The notes under the pieces: model-generated
Seen by the model: the letters and a program-made list of their open reading frames with translations, nothing else
Told to the model about the DNA's origin: nothing
Database searches by the model: none
Shown here: in pieces, positions 28,202 to 37,246 of the stretch
Layout: each line of letters opens with the position of its first letter
Position numbering within the stretch: position 1 is the stretch's first letter
Position numbers and translations under genes: made by a program
From: Salegentibacter sp.
GTDB lineage: Bacteria; Bacteroidota; Bacteroidia; Flavobacteriales; Flavobacteriaceae
Direction: 5' to 3'
Length of the DNA stretch: 64,000 bases
NCBI GenBank assembly: GCA_017795085.1
Contig: CP051246.1
Coordinates: 2,172,514-2,236,513, forward strand

Positions 28202-28358
28202 AAGCTTCTTTTTATCAATTTAAAAAATGGGAGATCGACGTTAAGAGCAACGCTTTACAGAAAAACCTTTTTAGCATTTCACGCAAACTGACGCCGATAG
28301 GTATTGCTATTATTAACTATAATAAAAATTGAATGTCCGTAATGAGTCATAATCATAT

Positions 28359-28444
28359 CGTCACCCCGAACTTGATTTAGGGTCTAATTTTGTATATTAC
28401 TGATTTACAATCTCATTAGATAATGAAACGAGTTCAGCATGACG
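28359..28444. repeat. Dispersed intergenic hairpin of the 'CGTCA...TGACG' type
   Basis: CGTCACCCCGAACTTGATTT at the left pairs imperfectly with GAACGAGTTCAGCATGACG-like sequence at the right; the outer CGTCA/TGACG arms are exact. Similar hairpins are common between genes in Flavobacteriia. It occupies most of the 370-base gap between rsmD and RNase P RNA. The remainder of the gap shows no gene. Confidence 0.55.
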
Positions 28445-28571
28445 TAAAATTGTCCATTATTACTAATAACGGATAATCAGTAAAAAAAATTAAAACAGTT
28501 TATTTTCTTCTTTGCTCTTAAAATTTTTAAGCACCTCAAAAAAGCCAGAGCCTGAGGCCTGGAATTACTGA

Positions 28572-28890
28572 AAGAAAAAAGCAGGCCTGTAAGCCGGATT
28601 CTGTACCCCACCGGTAGCGGGTCCCTTATCATTTATCTACAGTTTTTGTTACCAAAAACCTTTAGCTGCCTACCCTCCGGTAGCAAACGGGCCGTTTACA
28701 AATACCGGTTTACATGGCATTGCACCGCGTAGAGTTTACCTGGTTTCACTACAGCATTACCTGTACATTCTTTCTGTTGCACTGGTCCTGGCTTCACAGC
28801 CGGTGGGTGTTGCCCACTACACTGCCCTATGGTGTCCGGACTTTCCTCTATCCCGATTAACGGAATAGCGATAAGGCGGCCTGCTTTAGC
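28572..28890 (-). ncRNA. rnpB: RNase P RNA (M1 RNA)
   Basis: The catalytic RNA that trims the 5' leader of tRNA precursors. On the minus strand the 5' region has GAGGAAAGTCCGGACACC (conserved CR I; complement at about 28837-28854). The 3' region has CAGAATCCGGCTTACAGGCC (complement at about 28583-28602). The outer P1 helix is formed by AAGCAGGCC at the 5' end and GGCCTGCTTT at the 3' end. The transcript ends in a U-run near 28572. Length about 319 nt, normal for bacteria. An open frame across this region (28696-28896) is spurious. Confidence 0.93.
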
Positions 28891-28981
28891 CCGCAAATAT
28901 AGTCAATTCTTAAACAAGAGTTTTAAAAAATCTAAAACCAAAAAATAAGTCGATCTTCTTAGAAGTTAAGCCCGCTATTTT

Positions 28982-28989
28982 TATATTTG
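28982..28989 (+). promoter_or_regulatory. Candidate -7 promoter box of dnaX
   Basis: TATATTTG matches the TAnnTTTG -7 consensus and lies 17 bases before the dnaX ATG, which predicts a very short leader. No strong -33 box is clear. Confidence 0.5.
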
Positions 28990-29006
28990 TCTTTCAAAGA
29001 TTTTCA

Positions 29007-30821
29007 ATGGAACATTTTATAGTATCGGCACGAAAATACAGGCCTCAAACCTTTAAAGATGTGGTAGGTCAACAGGCGATAACCAATACCTTAAAAAATG
29101 CTATTGAAAACAATCACCTGGCCCAGGCTTTACTTTTCACAGGACCACGCGGCGTAGGAAAAACCACTTGTGCCCGTATTTTGGCCAAAATGATTAATCA
29201 GGATGGTACACAAAGTCCCGATGAAGATTTTGCTTTCAATATTTTTGAACTCGATGCCGCTTCAAACAACTCGGTAGACGATATCAGGAATTTGATAGAT
29301 CAGGTGCGCATTCCCCCACAGGTTGGAACTTATAAAGTTTATATTATTGATGAAGTGCACATGCTCTCACAATCGGCCTTTAATGCTTTTTTAAAAACCC
29401 TGGAAGAGCCCCCAAAACATGCTATTTTTATATTAGCTACTACTGAAAAGCACAAGATAATCCCTACAATTTTATCGCGTTGCCAAATTTTTGATTTCAA
29501 AAGAATTACAGTAACCGATGCCAAGGAATATTTAGCTTATATCGCACAACAGGAAAATGTAAATGCTGAAGAAGATGCTTTGCATATCATCGCTCAAAAA
29601 GCTGATGGTGCCATGCGGGATGCACTTTCCATTTATGACCGTGTAGTGAGCTTTAGCGGAAAAAACCTTACCCGCCAGGCCGTTACCGAAAACCTGAACG
29701 TACTGGATTATGATACCTACATGAAGGTTACTGATTTAATTCTGGAAAATAATATTCCAACATTATTGGTAAACTTTAATGAGATTTTATCCAGTGGATT
29801 TGATGGACATCACTTTATTATGGGGCTTGCTTCGCACTTTAGAAATTTGCTGGTTTGCAAAGACCAAAAAACCATTAGCTTGTTGGAAGTGGGAGAACAA
29901 ACCAAAACCCGCTATTTTGAACAGGCACAAAAAGCTGATTATAATTTTTTAATTGAAGCTATTGATATAGCAAACACCTGTGATTTAAAATATAAAACCA
30001 GTCAAAATCAGCGTTTGCTGGTGGAACTTTGCCTCATGCAACTCGCCTCCATCACTTTTGATGGAGAAAAAAAAAAGTCTGAACAAGGTATAATTCCTCC
30101 TTCCCATTTTGAAGAAGCCGCTATAAGTCTTTCTTCTGAAGAAAAAAAACTGGTTCAGGAAAATGAACATAGGCAGGAAAACCATGCTGCCCCCACAGAT
30201 TCCCAAATTCCTTCAGGAGAAAAGGCAAGCGAACACTGCGTAGAAGGAGAAAACAAACACTATTTTTCTGAAGAAACCCCAGATAAACCTTCTGAAGCTA
30301 CACCAATAGAAAAACCTAAGACCGAAAACCCAAGACCTGAGGTTGAAACTTCATTACCTGCAAAAAAAGTGTCCGGGCTTTCTTTAAAAAGCATTCAGAA
30401 GAAAAAAGAAATTGAGGCCAAACAACAGGAACACCAGGTTTCAAAAAAGGTTGAATTAAATGAAAATTTCAATGAAACCCAACTTCAGGCTGCCTGGGAC
30501 GATTATGTGCATCGATTAAAAAACAGAGGAGAGAAAATACTGGCTTCTATCCTTCAAACCGATTTACCTAAATTAGAAGACCGGGATATTATTTTAGAAC
30601 TCCCCAATGAAACGATGAAAATTGATTTAGAACGGGAGAAAAATAAGTTGATGGGCTACCTGAAAAGCAAACTCCAAAATACCCACATAAACTTGGTCAT
30701 TAAAGTGGTTGAAAGCAAAACCAAAAAATTTGCTTTTACCCCCATTGAAAAATATAATAAGTTGAAGGAAAAAAATCCTTTACTTGATAAATTGAGAAGT
30801 ACTTTTGATTTAGACGTGTAA
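29007..30821 (+). CDS. dnaX: DNA polymerase III subunit gamma/tau
   Basis: DnaX is the clamp-loader ATPase of the replisome. The 604 residues comprise an AAA+ module with Walker A 'FTGPRGVGKTTCARIL' near 45-60, Walker B 'VYIIDEVHMLS' near 111, sensor 1 'FILATTEKHKIIPTILSRC' near 143, a collar domain to about 355, a low-complexity charged linker (about 360-465), and a C-terminal tau-like domain to 604. The four-cysteine zinc module usual after Walker A is missing and replaced by 'MINQDGTQSPDEDFAFNIFE', as in other Flavobacteriia. Two bases separate it from miaE. Confidence 0.95.
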   Translation: MEHFIVSARKYRPQTFKDVVGQQAITNTLKNAIENNHLAQALLFTGPRGVGKTTCARILAKMINQDGTQSPDEDFAFNIFELDAASNNSVDDIRNLIDQVRIPPQVGTYKVYIIDEVHMLSQSAFNAFLKTLEEPPKHAIFILATTEKHKIIPTILSRCQIFDFKRITVTDAKEYLAYIAQQENVNAEEDALHIIAQKADGAMRDALSIYDRVVSFSGKNLTRQAVTENLNVLDYDTYMKVTDLILENNIPTLLVNFNEILSSGFDGHHFIMGLASHFRNLLVCKDQKTISLLEVGEQTKTRYFEQAQKADYNFLIEAIDIANTCDLKYKTSQNQRLLVELCLMQLASITFDGEKKKSEQGIIPPSHFEEAAISLSSEEKKLVQENEHRQENHAAPTDSQIPSGEKASEHCVEGENKHYFSEETPDKPSEATPIEKPKTENPRPEVETSLPAKKVSGLSLKSIQKKKEIEAKQQEHQVSKKVELNENFNETQLQAAWDDYVHRLKNRGEKILASILQTDLPKLEDRDIILELPNETMKIDLEREKNKLMGYLKSKLQNTHINLVIKVVESKTKKFAFTPIEKYNKLKEKNPLLDKLRSTFDLDV

Positions 30822-30823
30822 AT

Positions 30824-31408
30824 ATGTTAGGACTTAAATTACCAACCGACCCACGATGGGTGAATATAGCCGAAAAAAATATTGAAGAAATTTTAGTAGA
30901 CCACGCATATTGTGAACAAAAAGCGGCTTCTACGGCTATTTCTTTAATTGTAACATTTCCGGAACATCCGGAGTTAGTAGATGAAATGACTGCCTTGGCG
31001 CGAGAGGAAATGGGGCATTTTAAAATGGTTCACGACCAGTTACAAAAACGAGGTCTAAAACTCGGTTGGGAACGAAAAGATCCTTATGTAATAAAATTAC
31101 GAAGCTTTTTTCCAAAAGGAGGCAGCCGCAGCACACAATTGGTACATCGATTATTGATTGCCGGGTTAATTGAAGCCAGAAGTTGTGAGCGCTTTCGCTT
31201 ACTTTCAGAAAAGCTGGAAGATCCCGAACTCGCTGAATTCTATCGGAAATTAATGGTTAGCGAGGCCAACCATTACACCATGTTTTTAAGGTTTGCACGC
31301 ACCTACGGGGAAAAACGTGAAGAAGTAGACCAAAAATGGCAGGAATTGCTCGATTTTGAAGCTAAGGTCATGAAAGAGCTTAGTAAAGATGAAACTATTC
31401 ACGGCTAA
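30824..31408 (+). CDS. miaE: tRNA 2-(methylthio)-N6-isopentenyladenosine(37) hydroxylase
   Basis: MiaE is a di-iron monooxygenase that hydroxylates the isopentenyl group of ms2i6A37 in tRNA. The 194-residue protein shows the two ligand pairs of the ferritin-like fold, 'AREEMGHFKMVHDQ' near 63 and 'VSEANHYTMFLRFART' near 145, plus an early Glu in 'DHAYCEQKA' near 26 and 'LIEARSCERF' near 112. The gene begins 2 bases after the dnaX stop, so it is co-transcribed. The length and motifs match the family. Confidence 0.9.
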   Translation: MLGLKLPTDPRWVNIAEKNIEEILVDHAYCEQKAASTAISLIVTFPEHPELVDEMTALAREEMGHFKMVHDQLQKRGLKLGWERKDPYVIKLRSFFPKGGSRSTQLVHRLLIAGLIEARSCERFRLLSEKLEDPELAEFYRKLMVSEANHYTMFLRFARTYGEKREEVDQKWQELLDFEAKVMKELSKDETIHG

Positions 31409-31427
31409 AGATATCCGATTCAAAGTT

Positions 31428-32327
31428 TTAGCTTTTCCTTTTTTGATTGTTATACAGCGATTTTATAATCCCATCGGCTAAACCAATTTTTGGAACATAA
31501 ATTTGATTGGCACGTGACCATTTCATTGAGTTAAGGTAAATTCTGGAAGCGGGAATAATTACATCGGCACGGTCATTTTTCAAATCTAATTCAATAATTC
31601 TTTCTTCGTAGGTATAGGAATTTAGCAGGTCATTATACTTTTTAAGGTAGTTCAGGCTAAGGGGTTTTCCCTCTTTTTTACCGCTGGTTTTAAAAATATT
31701 ATTGATGTTTCCTCCCGAACCAATTAAATCAATATCATCATAACTGGCAGTAGTATTTTTCACCCAATCTTCCATTTCTACCCAGGTTTGGTGCTTTACC
31801 AAATCTTTTAACAAACGAACAGTACCTACTTTAAACGATTTTGACGCAATGGTTTTACCGTTACTGTAAAGAGTATATTCTGTACTTCCACCCCCCACAT
31901 CAACATACAAGTAATTTTTATCATTTTTAATAAGCGCATGCAAATCGGTAGCGGCAATAATCGCTGCTTCGTGAGAACCATCAATAATTTCAATTTCAAC
32001 TCCCGAAGCTTCTTCGATTTTAGCAACAACCTCAGGGCCATTTTTAGCTTCCCGCATTGCTGAAGTTGCACAGGCTTTGTATTTTTCAACCCCATGAGAT
32101 TTCATCAGTAAATTAAACGCCTGCATAGTATCTTTCATTCGCTCGATATTTTTAGCCGAAATTCGTTGTGTGGCAAACACATCGCCCCCCAAACGAATAG
32201 GAACCCGAACCAGGGAAGTTTTTCTGAAGCTGGTTTCCTTACCTTTTTTCTCAGTAATAGTAGAAACCAAAAGGCGCACGGCATTGGAACCGATATCTAT
32301 GGCTGCAAAGTTTTTTTGATTGATCAT
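31428..32327 (-). CDS. ppx: Exopolyphosphatase / guanosine pentaphosphate phosphatase family
   Basis: Ppx/GppA enzymes hydrolyse polyphosphate or pppGpp. The 299-residue protein is the short, N-terminal ASKHA form with 'FAAIDIGSNAVRLLVSTI' at residues 7-24, 'YKACATSAMREAKNG' near 82, 'YLYVDVGGGSTEYTLYS' near 139 and 'DLIGSGGNINNI' near 198. It lies 2 bases downstream of ppk1. The pairing of polyphosphate kinase with this gene supports polyphosphate turnover as the role, though GppA activity is not excluded. It lacks the C-terminal HD-like domain of the long Ppx. Confidence 0.9.
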   Translation of the reverse strand: MINQKNFAAIDIGSNAVRLLVSTITEKKGKETSFRKTSLVRVPIRLGGDVFATQRISAKNIERMKDTMQAFNLLMKSHGVEKYKACATSAMREAKNGPEVVAKIEEASGVEIEIIDGSHEAAIIAATDLHALIKNDKNYLYVDVGGGSTEYTLYSNGKTIASKSFKVGTVRLLKDLVKHQTWVEMEDWVKNTTASYDDIDLIGSGGNINNIFKTSGKKEGKPLSLNYLKKYNDLLNSYTYEERIIELDLKNDRADVIIPASRIYLNSMKWSRANQIYVPKIGLADGIIKSLYNNQKRKS

Positions 32328-32329
32328 AC

Positions 32330-34435
32330 CTAAGAATTTTGAGTTTTTTTAAAATAATAATCGTATAATGCAAATTGTGACCGTAATCTCGGTTTATCAT
32401 TTTGCCGATAAAAATTATCTTGATTTTTAGAAAGTAAACGGGCTTTTACATTATCATGCCAGCTAATTTCAAAAGTTTCTATCAATTCCTGTTTAATACC
32501 TTCATCATAAATAGGACAACTAATTTCTACCCTGTTGTCAAGGTTTCTCGTCATTAAATCGGCTGAAGAAATATAAGCTTTCGGATTGTTCTCATTTTCA
32601 AAAATAAACACCCGGGGATGCTCTAAAAATTTATCTACAATACTAATAGCTTCAATATTTTCACTCATCCCTTTTATTCCGGGAATAAGACTGCAAATTC
32701 CACGCACTAATAATTTAACAGGAACACCAGCCTGGCTTGCCTGATACAGTTTATCAATCATGGGATAATCAGTAAGACTGTTCAGTTTCATTTTTATTCC
32801 GGCCTTTTTCCCTTTTTTGGCATTTTCAATTTCAGTATTAATCAATTTAACGAAAGTACTTCGGGTATAATGTGGAGAGACAATTAAGTGTTTATATTTG
32901 CTTACCTTATAATTAATTTCAAAAAAGTCAAAAACTTTATTTACTTCTTTCAGAATTTCAGTATCGGCAGTAAATAGTGTATAATCGGTATAAATTCGAG
33001 AAGTTGATTCATTAAAATTTCCGGTACTAATAAATCCGTAACGCTTTAGTTTGCCTTCTTCTTCGCGCTCAATTACACAAGTTTTACAATGAACTTTTAA
33101 GCCTGGAACGCCAAATATTAATTTCACCCCTTCTTGCTGCATTTGTTCAGCATAACGAATATTTGCAGCCTCATCAAAACGCGCACGTAATTCAATTTGA
33201 ACCGTCACCTTTTTACCATTCTTAACCGCATTTATCAGGGAGCTAGCAATATGTGAGATTTTAGCCAACCTATAAATTGTAATTTTAATGGTTTTTACCT
33301 TGGGATCAAGTGCTGCTTCCCTTAAAAATTTTACAGTGTAGGCAAAAGATTGATATGGCGTATAAAGTAAAAAGTCTTTTTTGGCGATACCACTAAACAA
33401 ACTGGTTTGTAAGATAAGACCGGGAACAGGAAGAGGGTCTTTAACTTCATATAGCAAATCTTCACGCCCAAGACTTGGAAAATTCATATAGTCCCGCCGG
33501 TTATGATAGCGCCCACCGGGAATAATACTATCTGAAGAATCTATGCCCATTTTATTGAGTAAATAGGCCAGGGTATCTTCGGCAATATTCATATCGTAAA
33601 CAAAACGTACCGGCTCACCTTTAATGCGATCTTTTACACTATTTGATATTTTTTCGATAAAACTTTTACTTAAATCGCTGTCAATATCCAATTCGGCATC
33701 GCGGGTAATCTTAATCATATGTGCCGATATACTTTCATAATCAAAGATATTGAAAATCGATTTCAGGTTAAACCGAATTAAATCGTCCAGCAAGATAATA
33801 TATTGTCTTCCGTTTTCTTCCGGTAACACCACAAAACGCTCTATACTTCGTGGAATCTCAATTAGGACATATTTTTTTTCCTTAATCGGTTCATCTAAAA
33901 TTTGGGAGATTTCGCGGTGTGGTTTCTCCTCTTTCATCACCATCTTCACTGCTAAATATGCCGCGCTATCTTTTAAACTGGGAACTTCAGGTAAATCATT
34001 AAGAATAATAGTTACCAGGGCCGGACTAACTTTGGAAAGGAAAAAATCTTTCAGAAATTTTTGTTGGGATGAAGAAACCTGTTTTTCATTAATAATATGA
34101 ATATTATGTGCTTTTAACCGATGCTGAATCTGGGCCAGTACCTCAAGGCTTTCTGCTTGTTGACGAATTACAATTTGTGTAATTTCTTCTAAAAGGTCAC
34201 TGGCTTTAAACCCGCCCAATACACTTTTTCCCGCCTTACCGGCAAGGTCTATACGCTTTACCGTAGCATAGCGAACTTTAAAAAACTCATCGAGATTATT
34301 AGAGAAAATCCCTAAAAAGCGAAGTCTTTCTATAAGGGGGACAGTTTCATCTTCAGCTTCCTGTAATACACGGGCATTAAAATTTAGCCAACTTAATTCC
34401 CGGTTAATATATTTTTGTTGTTTTCTTGTTTGCAT
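32330..34435 (-). CDS. ppk1: Polyphosphate kinase 1
   Basis: Ppk1 makes inorganic polyphosphate reversibly from ATP through a phosphohistidine. Its 701 residues hold the N-terminal domain ('YINRELSWLNFNARVLQEA'), the head domain and two phospholipase-D-like catalytic domains. The autophosphorylated His is in 'GLKVHCKTCVIERE' near 440. It also has 'GFISTGNFNESTSRIYTDY' near 468 and 'ISSADLMTRNLDNRVEIS' near 640. Length matches E. coli Ppk1. Operon order on the minus strand is sixA, ppk1, ppx, with gaps of 2-3 bases. Confidence 0.95.
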   Translation of the reverse strand: MQTRKQQKYINRELSWLNFNARVLQEAEDETVPLIERLRFLGIFSNNLDEFFKVRYATVKRIDLAGKAGKSVLGGFKASDLLEEITQIVIRQQAESLEVLAQIQHRLKAHNIHIINEKQVSSSQQKFLKDFFLSKVSPALVTIILNDLPEVPSLKDSAAYLAVKMVMKEEKPHREISQILDEPIKEKKYVLIEIPRSIERFVVLPEENGRQYIILLDDLIRFNLKSIFNIFDYESISAHMIKITRDAELDIDSDLSKSFIEKISNSVKDRIKGEPVRFVYDMNIAEDTLAYLLNKMGIDSSDSIIPGGRYHNRRDYMNFPSLGREDLLYEVKDPLPVPGLILQTSLFSGIAKKDFLLYTPYQSFAYTVKFLREAALDPKVKTIKITIYRLAKISHIASSLINAVKNGKKVTVQIELRARFDEAANIRYAEQMQQEGVKLIFGVPGLKVHCKTCVIEREEEGKLKRYGFISTGNFNESTSRIYTDYTLFTADTEILKEVNKVFDFFEINYKVSKYKHLIVSPHYTRSTFVKLINTEIENAKKGKKAGIKMKLNSLTDYPMIDKLYQASQAGVPVKLLVRGICSLIPGIKGMSENIEAISIVDKFLEHPRVFIFENENNPKAYISSADLMTRNLDNRVEISCPIYDEGIKQELIETFEISWHDNVKARLLSKNQDNFYRQNDKPRLRSQFALYDYYFKKTQNS

Positions 34436-34438
34436 AAA

Positions 34439-34924
34439 TTATCTAAGATTCCTGGGGATTAAAGTTAATAAGGTTTTTCCGGTTTTAATATCCTTCCAGG
34501 AATCCGTTTCAAAATCAATTACACAAAGTCCTGTAGTGGGCAAATTATCAAGACTTTTATCCCCCAACCGGTTTACCAAACCGGTCATCGCCGGGTTATG
34601 GCCAAAAACGACCAATTTCTCTACAGAATCGTCACAGCTTTTTATATGGGTAAGCAATTCACTTTCATCAAAAGTGTAAAGTTCATCTTTAATTAAAAAA
34701 TCAGTCTCTGGAATTTCGAGTTTCTCTTTAAAAAGTTTAGCAGTGGTTAATGCCCTGGTCGCGGGGCTACTCCAGAACAAAGCTTTTCCCTTGTAAAATT
34801 CTTTATAAATATTGCTAACTACTTCACCATCACGGTAAGCCCGTTTTTTTAAAGGACGTTTTTCATCGGGCAGATCGTGTTTCCACGAGGACTTACCATG
34901 CCTTACAAGTGTCAATCTTTTCAT
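34439..34924 (-). CDS. sixA: SixA-like histidine phosphatase
   Basis: The 161-residue protein of the phosphoglycerate-mutase-like superfamily has the catalytic RHG motif at the very N-terminus ('LTLVRHGKSSWKHDLPDEKR', residues 4-23), a second His in 'LVVFGHNPAM' near 108 and Arg in 'SSPATRALTTAKLF' near 60. SixA dephosphorylates phosphohistidine proteins in E. coli. Here it heads the ppk1-ppx operon, and Ppk1 itself works through phosphohistidine. A link to polyphosphate control is thus possible but inferred. It lies 3 bases before ppk1. Confidence 0.85.
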   Translation of the reverse strand: MKRLTLVRHGKSSWKHDLPDEKRPLKKRAYRDGEVVSNIYKEFYKGKALFWSSPATRALTTAKLFKEKLEIPETDFLIKDELYTFDESELLTHIKSCDDSVEKLVVFGHNPAMTGLVNRLGDKSLDNLPTTGLCVIDFETDSWKDIKTGKTLLTLIPRNLR

Positions 34925-35016
34925 TTTTTTAAATTTTATTCCTTATTCAGAATTCAGATTCCATCTTTCGAAATGCCTGGAAATCAAAAAAACAACATCC
35001 TTTACCTTAGGAAACT

Positions 35017-35661
35017 TTATGGAGCCAGACGTTCAATTTTCCAATTAGTTGATTCCAATTTATAAATAAACCTATCGTGCAATCGGCTTCTACGTCCCTG
35101 CCAAAATTCAAAACTCATCGCTTTTACTTCAAAGCCTCCCCAATGTGGAGGTCGCGGAATTGGTTTGTCTTTAAACTGTATTTCTAAATTTTCCATACGG
35201 GCCTCAAGCACCTCTCTTGACGGAATTTCGCTACTTTGTTCAGATGCCCAGGCCCCCAACTGACTTTCGCGTGGCCTGACCTTAAAATAAGCCTCAGAAT
35301 CTTCTGCTGAAGTTTTTTTAGCTTCACCTTTAATAATGACTTGTTTCTCCAGCTCCGGCCAAAAAAAGCTAAGGCAAACCTTTGGGTTTAGCAAAATACT
35401 TCCTGATTTTTCAGAATTATAATTCGTATAAAACTTAAATCCATTTAAACTAAAAGATTTTAGGAGCACCACCCTGGTTTTAGGAAAACCGTCGCGCCCT
35501 ACTGTGGCAAGACTCATAGCGTTAACCTCCCTGATTTCCGGATGATTTTCAGCAATTTTAAACCAGGCACCAAAAAGTTCTAAAGGATTTTCAGGTAAAT
35601 CGGCTTTTATAAGTTTATCTTTTTCGTAAGATTGGCGATAATCTTTAAGGTCTTTTTCCAT
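35017..35661 (-). CDS. pdxH: Pyridoxamine 5'-phosphate oxidase
   Basis: PdxH is the FMN enzyme that makes pyridoxal phosphate from PNP or PMP. 214 residues with 'NAMSLATVGRDGFPKTRVVL' near 44-63, 'GFKFYTNYNSEKSG' near 75, 'GWASEQS'-type block as 'LGAWASEQSSEIPSRE' near 133, and the C-terminal signature 'FEFWQGRRSRLHDRFIY' near 185. Length is canonical. The start ATG is at 35661. Gaps on both sides (35662-35899 and 34925-35016) hold no clear gene or strong signal. Confidence 0.95.
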   Translation of the reverse strand: MEKDLKDYRQSYEKDKLIKADLPENPLELFGAWFKIAENHPEIREVNAMSLATVGRDGFPKTRVVLLKSFSLNGFKFYTNYNSEKSGSILLNPKVCLSFFWPELEKQVIIKGEAKKTSAEDSEAYFKVRPRESQLGAWASEQSSEIPSREVLEARMENLEIQFKDKPIPRPPHWGGFEVKAMSFEFWQGRRSRLHDRFIYKLESTNWKIERLAP

Positions 35662-35899
35662 TATATAATCTTTCCTGCAATTTACTAGTTTTGAATTGGA
35701 GAAAGAAGAATTTTAAGATTTGAAAACAGAACCCGATTTTATCGGTTTTTCTATACTGGAGCTATTATACCAATTCTTTCTATAAAAACTTAAACACCTC
35801 TAAAGTTTTACTTGTATTTTATAAATCAATGCGCTATACCTCCAGTAATTAGTATGCATTAGACTGGTTAAAATCTTGATTAGGCTTTTTTCTAGCTTA

Positions 35900-36817
35900 T
35901 TATTCAAAGAGAAATTCCTTGCCATCATCAGCTAATTCTACCTGTGAAAACACAGTTTTTGCTTCCTGGAGAAAATTATCTTGGGAAGAATAACGGGTTG
36001 AATAATGCCCGAGAATTAAGGTTTCTACTCCTGCGGCTTTTGCAATACTTGCAGCCTGTATAGCCGTGCTATGCCTGGTAGGTTCAGCTAAATGCGCCTC
36101 CGTTTCAAGAAAAGTAGCTTCATGGTATAATACATTTACCCCCATAATTTGTGGTACAATTTCAGGACTATAAACCGTATCACTGCAGAAGGCGTAACTT
36201 TTTGGAGGTTCAGGATCAACAGTTACTTTACGATTTTCAATTAATTGATTATCCTCATTATATACGTCTTTTCCTTTCTTCAAACTTTTATACAATGCAA
36301 CACTAATATTATATTTCAATGCTTCATGAATAAGCAATTTACGGTCTCCTGTCTTTTCCTTAAACAGATAACCATTTGTATAAACACGGTGTTTAAGGGG
36401 AATAGTTTCTACGCTTACCTTATCATCTTCAAAAATTAGTTGCGGAGTTTTCTCACTTAATTCATGAAAATAAAGCGGGTAATTGGTCCAGGAGTTGGAC
36501 AATTTTAATTGCAAAGTAATAATCTCTTTAATCCCCTTTGGGCCGTAGACGTGTAATTCACTTTGCCGATTTAACAACCTGAAAGTTGAAACTAATCCTA
36601 CCAGTCCATAAAAATGGTCTCCATGAAGATGGGAAATAAAAATATGATTGATTTTAGAAAACTTAATTTTATTGCGTCGCAATTGCACCTGGGTTCCTTC
36701 TCCACAATCTATTAAAAAAAGATGGTTTCGAATTTGCAGAACCTGGGAAGTAGGATTGGTAAAACTCCTGGGTGTAGCGGCATAACAGCCAAGAATATTT
36801 AACTTCATCTTTGACAT
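35900..36817 (-). CDS. rnz: Ribonuclease Z
   Basis: A metallo-beta-lactamase-fold endonuclease that trims tRNA 3' ends. The 305-residue protein has the zinc motif 'HIFISHLHGDHFYGLVGL' near 56-73, 'FLIDCGEGTQVQLRR' near 33, 'AFCSDTVYSPEIV' near 208, 'LYHEATFLE' near 230 and 'TLILGHYSTRY' near 268. Length and motifs match the short (Z^S) form. One base follows the stop of the upstream STAS-like gene, so the two form an operon. Confidence 0.94.
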   Translation of the reverse strand: MSKMKLNILGCYAATPRSFTNPTSQVLQIRNHLFLIDCGEGTQVQLRRNKIKFSKINHIFISHLHGDHFYGLVGLVSTFRLLNRQSELHVYGPKGIKEIITLQLKLSNSWTNYPLYFHELSEKTPQLIFEDDKVSVETIPLKHRVYTNGYLFKEKTGDRKLLIHEALKYNISVALYKSLKKGKDVYNEDNQLIENRKVTVDPEPPKSYAFCSDTVYSPEIVPQIMGVNVLYHEATFLETEAHLAEPTRHSTAIQAASIAKAAGVETLILGHYSTRYSSQDNFLQEAKTVFSQVELADDGKEFLFE

Positions 36818-37147
36818 TTAAAATCCCAGCTCACGTTGTATTTCATCCATTTGAATCAGGTCCTTGGCTTCCTGCATAGATGGTACAACAATTAGTTCAT
36901 CAGGAATTTTTTCCATAGGAATTACGCTATTTATAATCACAAAAGATTTGTTTTCTTTACGATGTACATTAGAAAGCTCTAAAAAAGTCAGTAATTCTTC
37001 AAGTTCCAGGCTTTTATATTTACTTAAATCAACAATCACATTTTCAGAATTAAATTCTTTATGCCTTTTGGTAAGCGCTGAAGAAAAATCAACCACCGAA
37101 TCATTTATCGCTTCAATTATAGTATGTTCTCCTCTTTTTATATTCAT
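36818..37147 (-). CDS. STAS-like protein upstream of rnz
   Basis: The 109-residue soluble protein has the STAS/anti-sigma-antagonist shape: a beta strand 'ENVIVDLSKYKSLELEELLT' at about 35-54 followed by a helix, then 'NKSFVIINSVIPMEKIPDEL' near 66. The typical phosphorylated Ser (as in SpoIIAA 'D-S-S-G') is not evident; 'YKSLELEE' lies at its position. It directly abuts rnz, an arrangement I recognise as common in Flavobacteriaceae. The function is unknown. Confidence 0.65.
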   Translation of the reverse strand: MNIKRGEHTIIEAINDSVVDFSSALTKRHKEFNSENVIVDLSKYKSLELEELLTFLELSNVHRKENKSFVIINSVIPMEKIPDELIVVPSMQEAKDLIQMDEIQRELGF

Positions 37148-37246
37148 GTTCAGGCAATTTCAGTTCAAACAGAAAAATTAAAGTATCTCGACTATTACAG
37201 CTACTTTCCCTCTTCTGTATTAAATTTACTAAAAGTAATCTTATTC

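Noticed and set aside
28696..28896. Open frame over RNase P RNA
   Set aside because: It lies within the well-supported rnpB gene and has no coding features.
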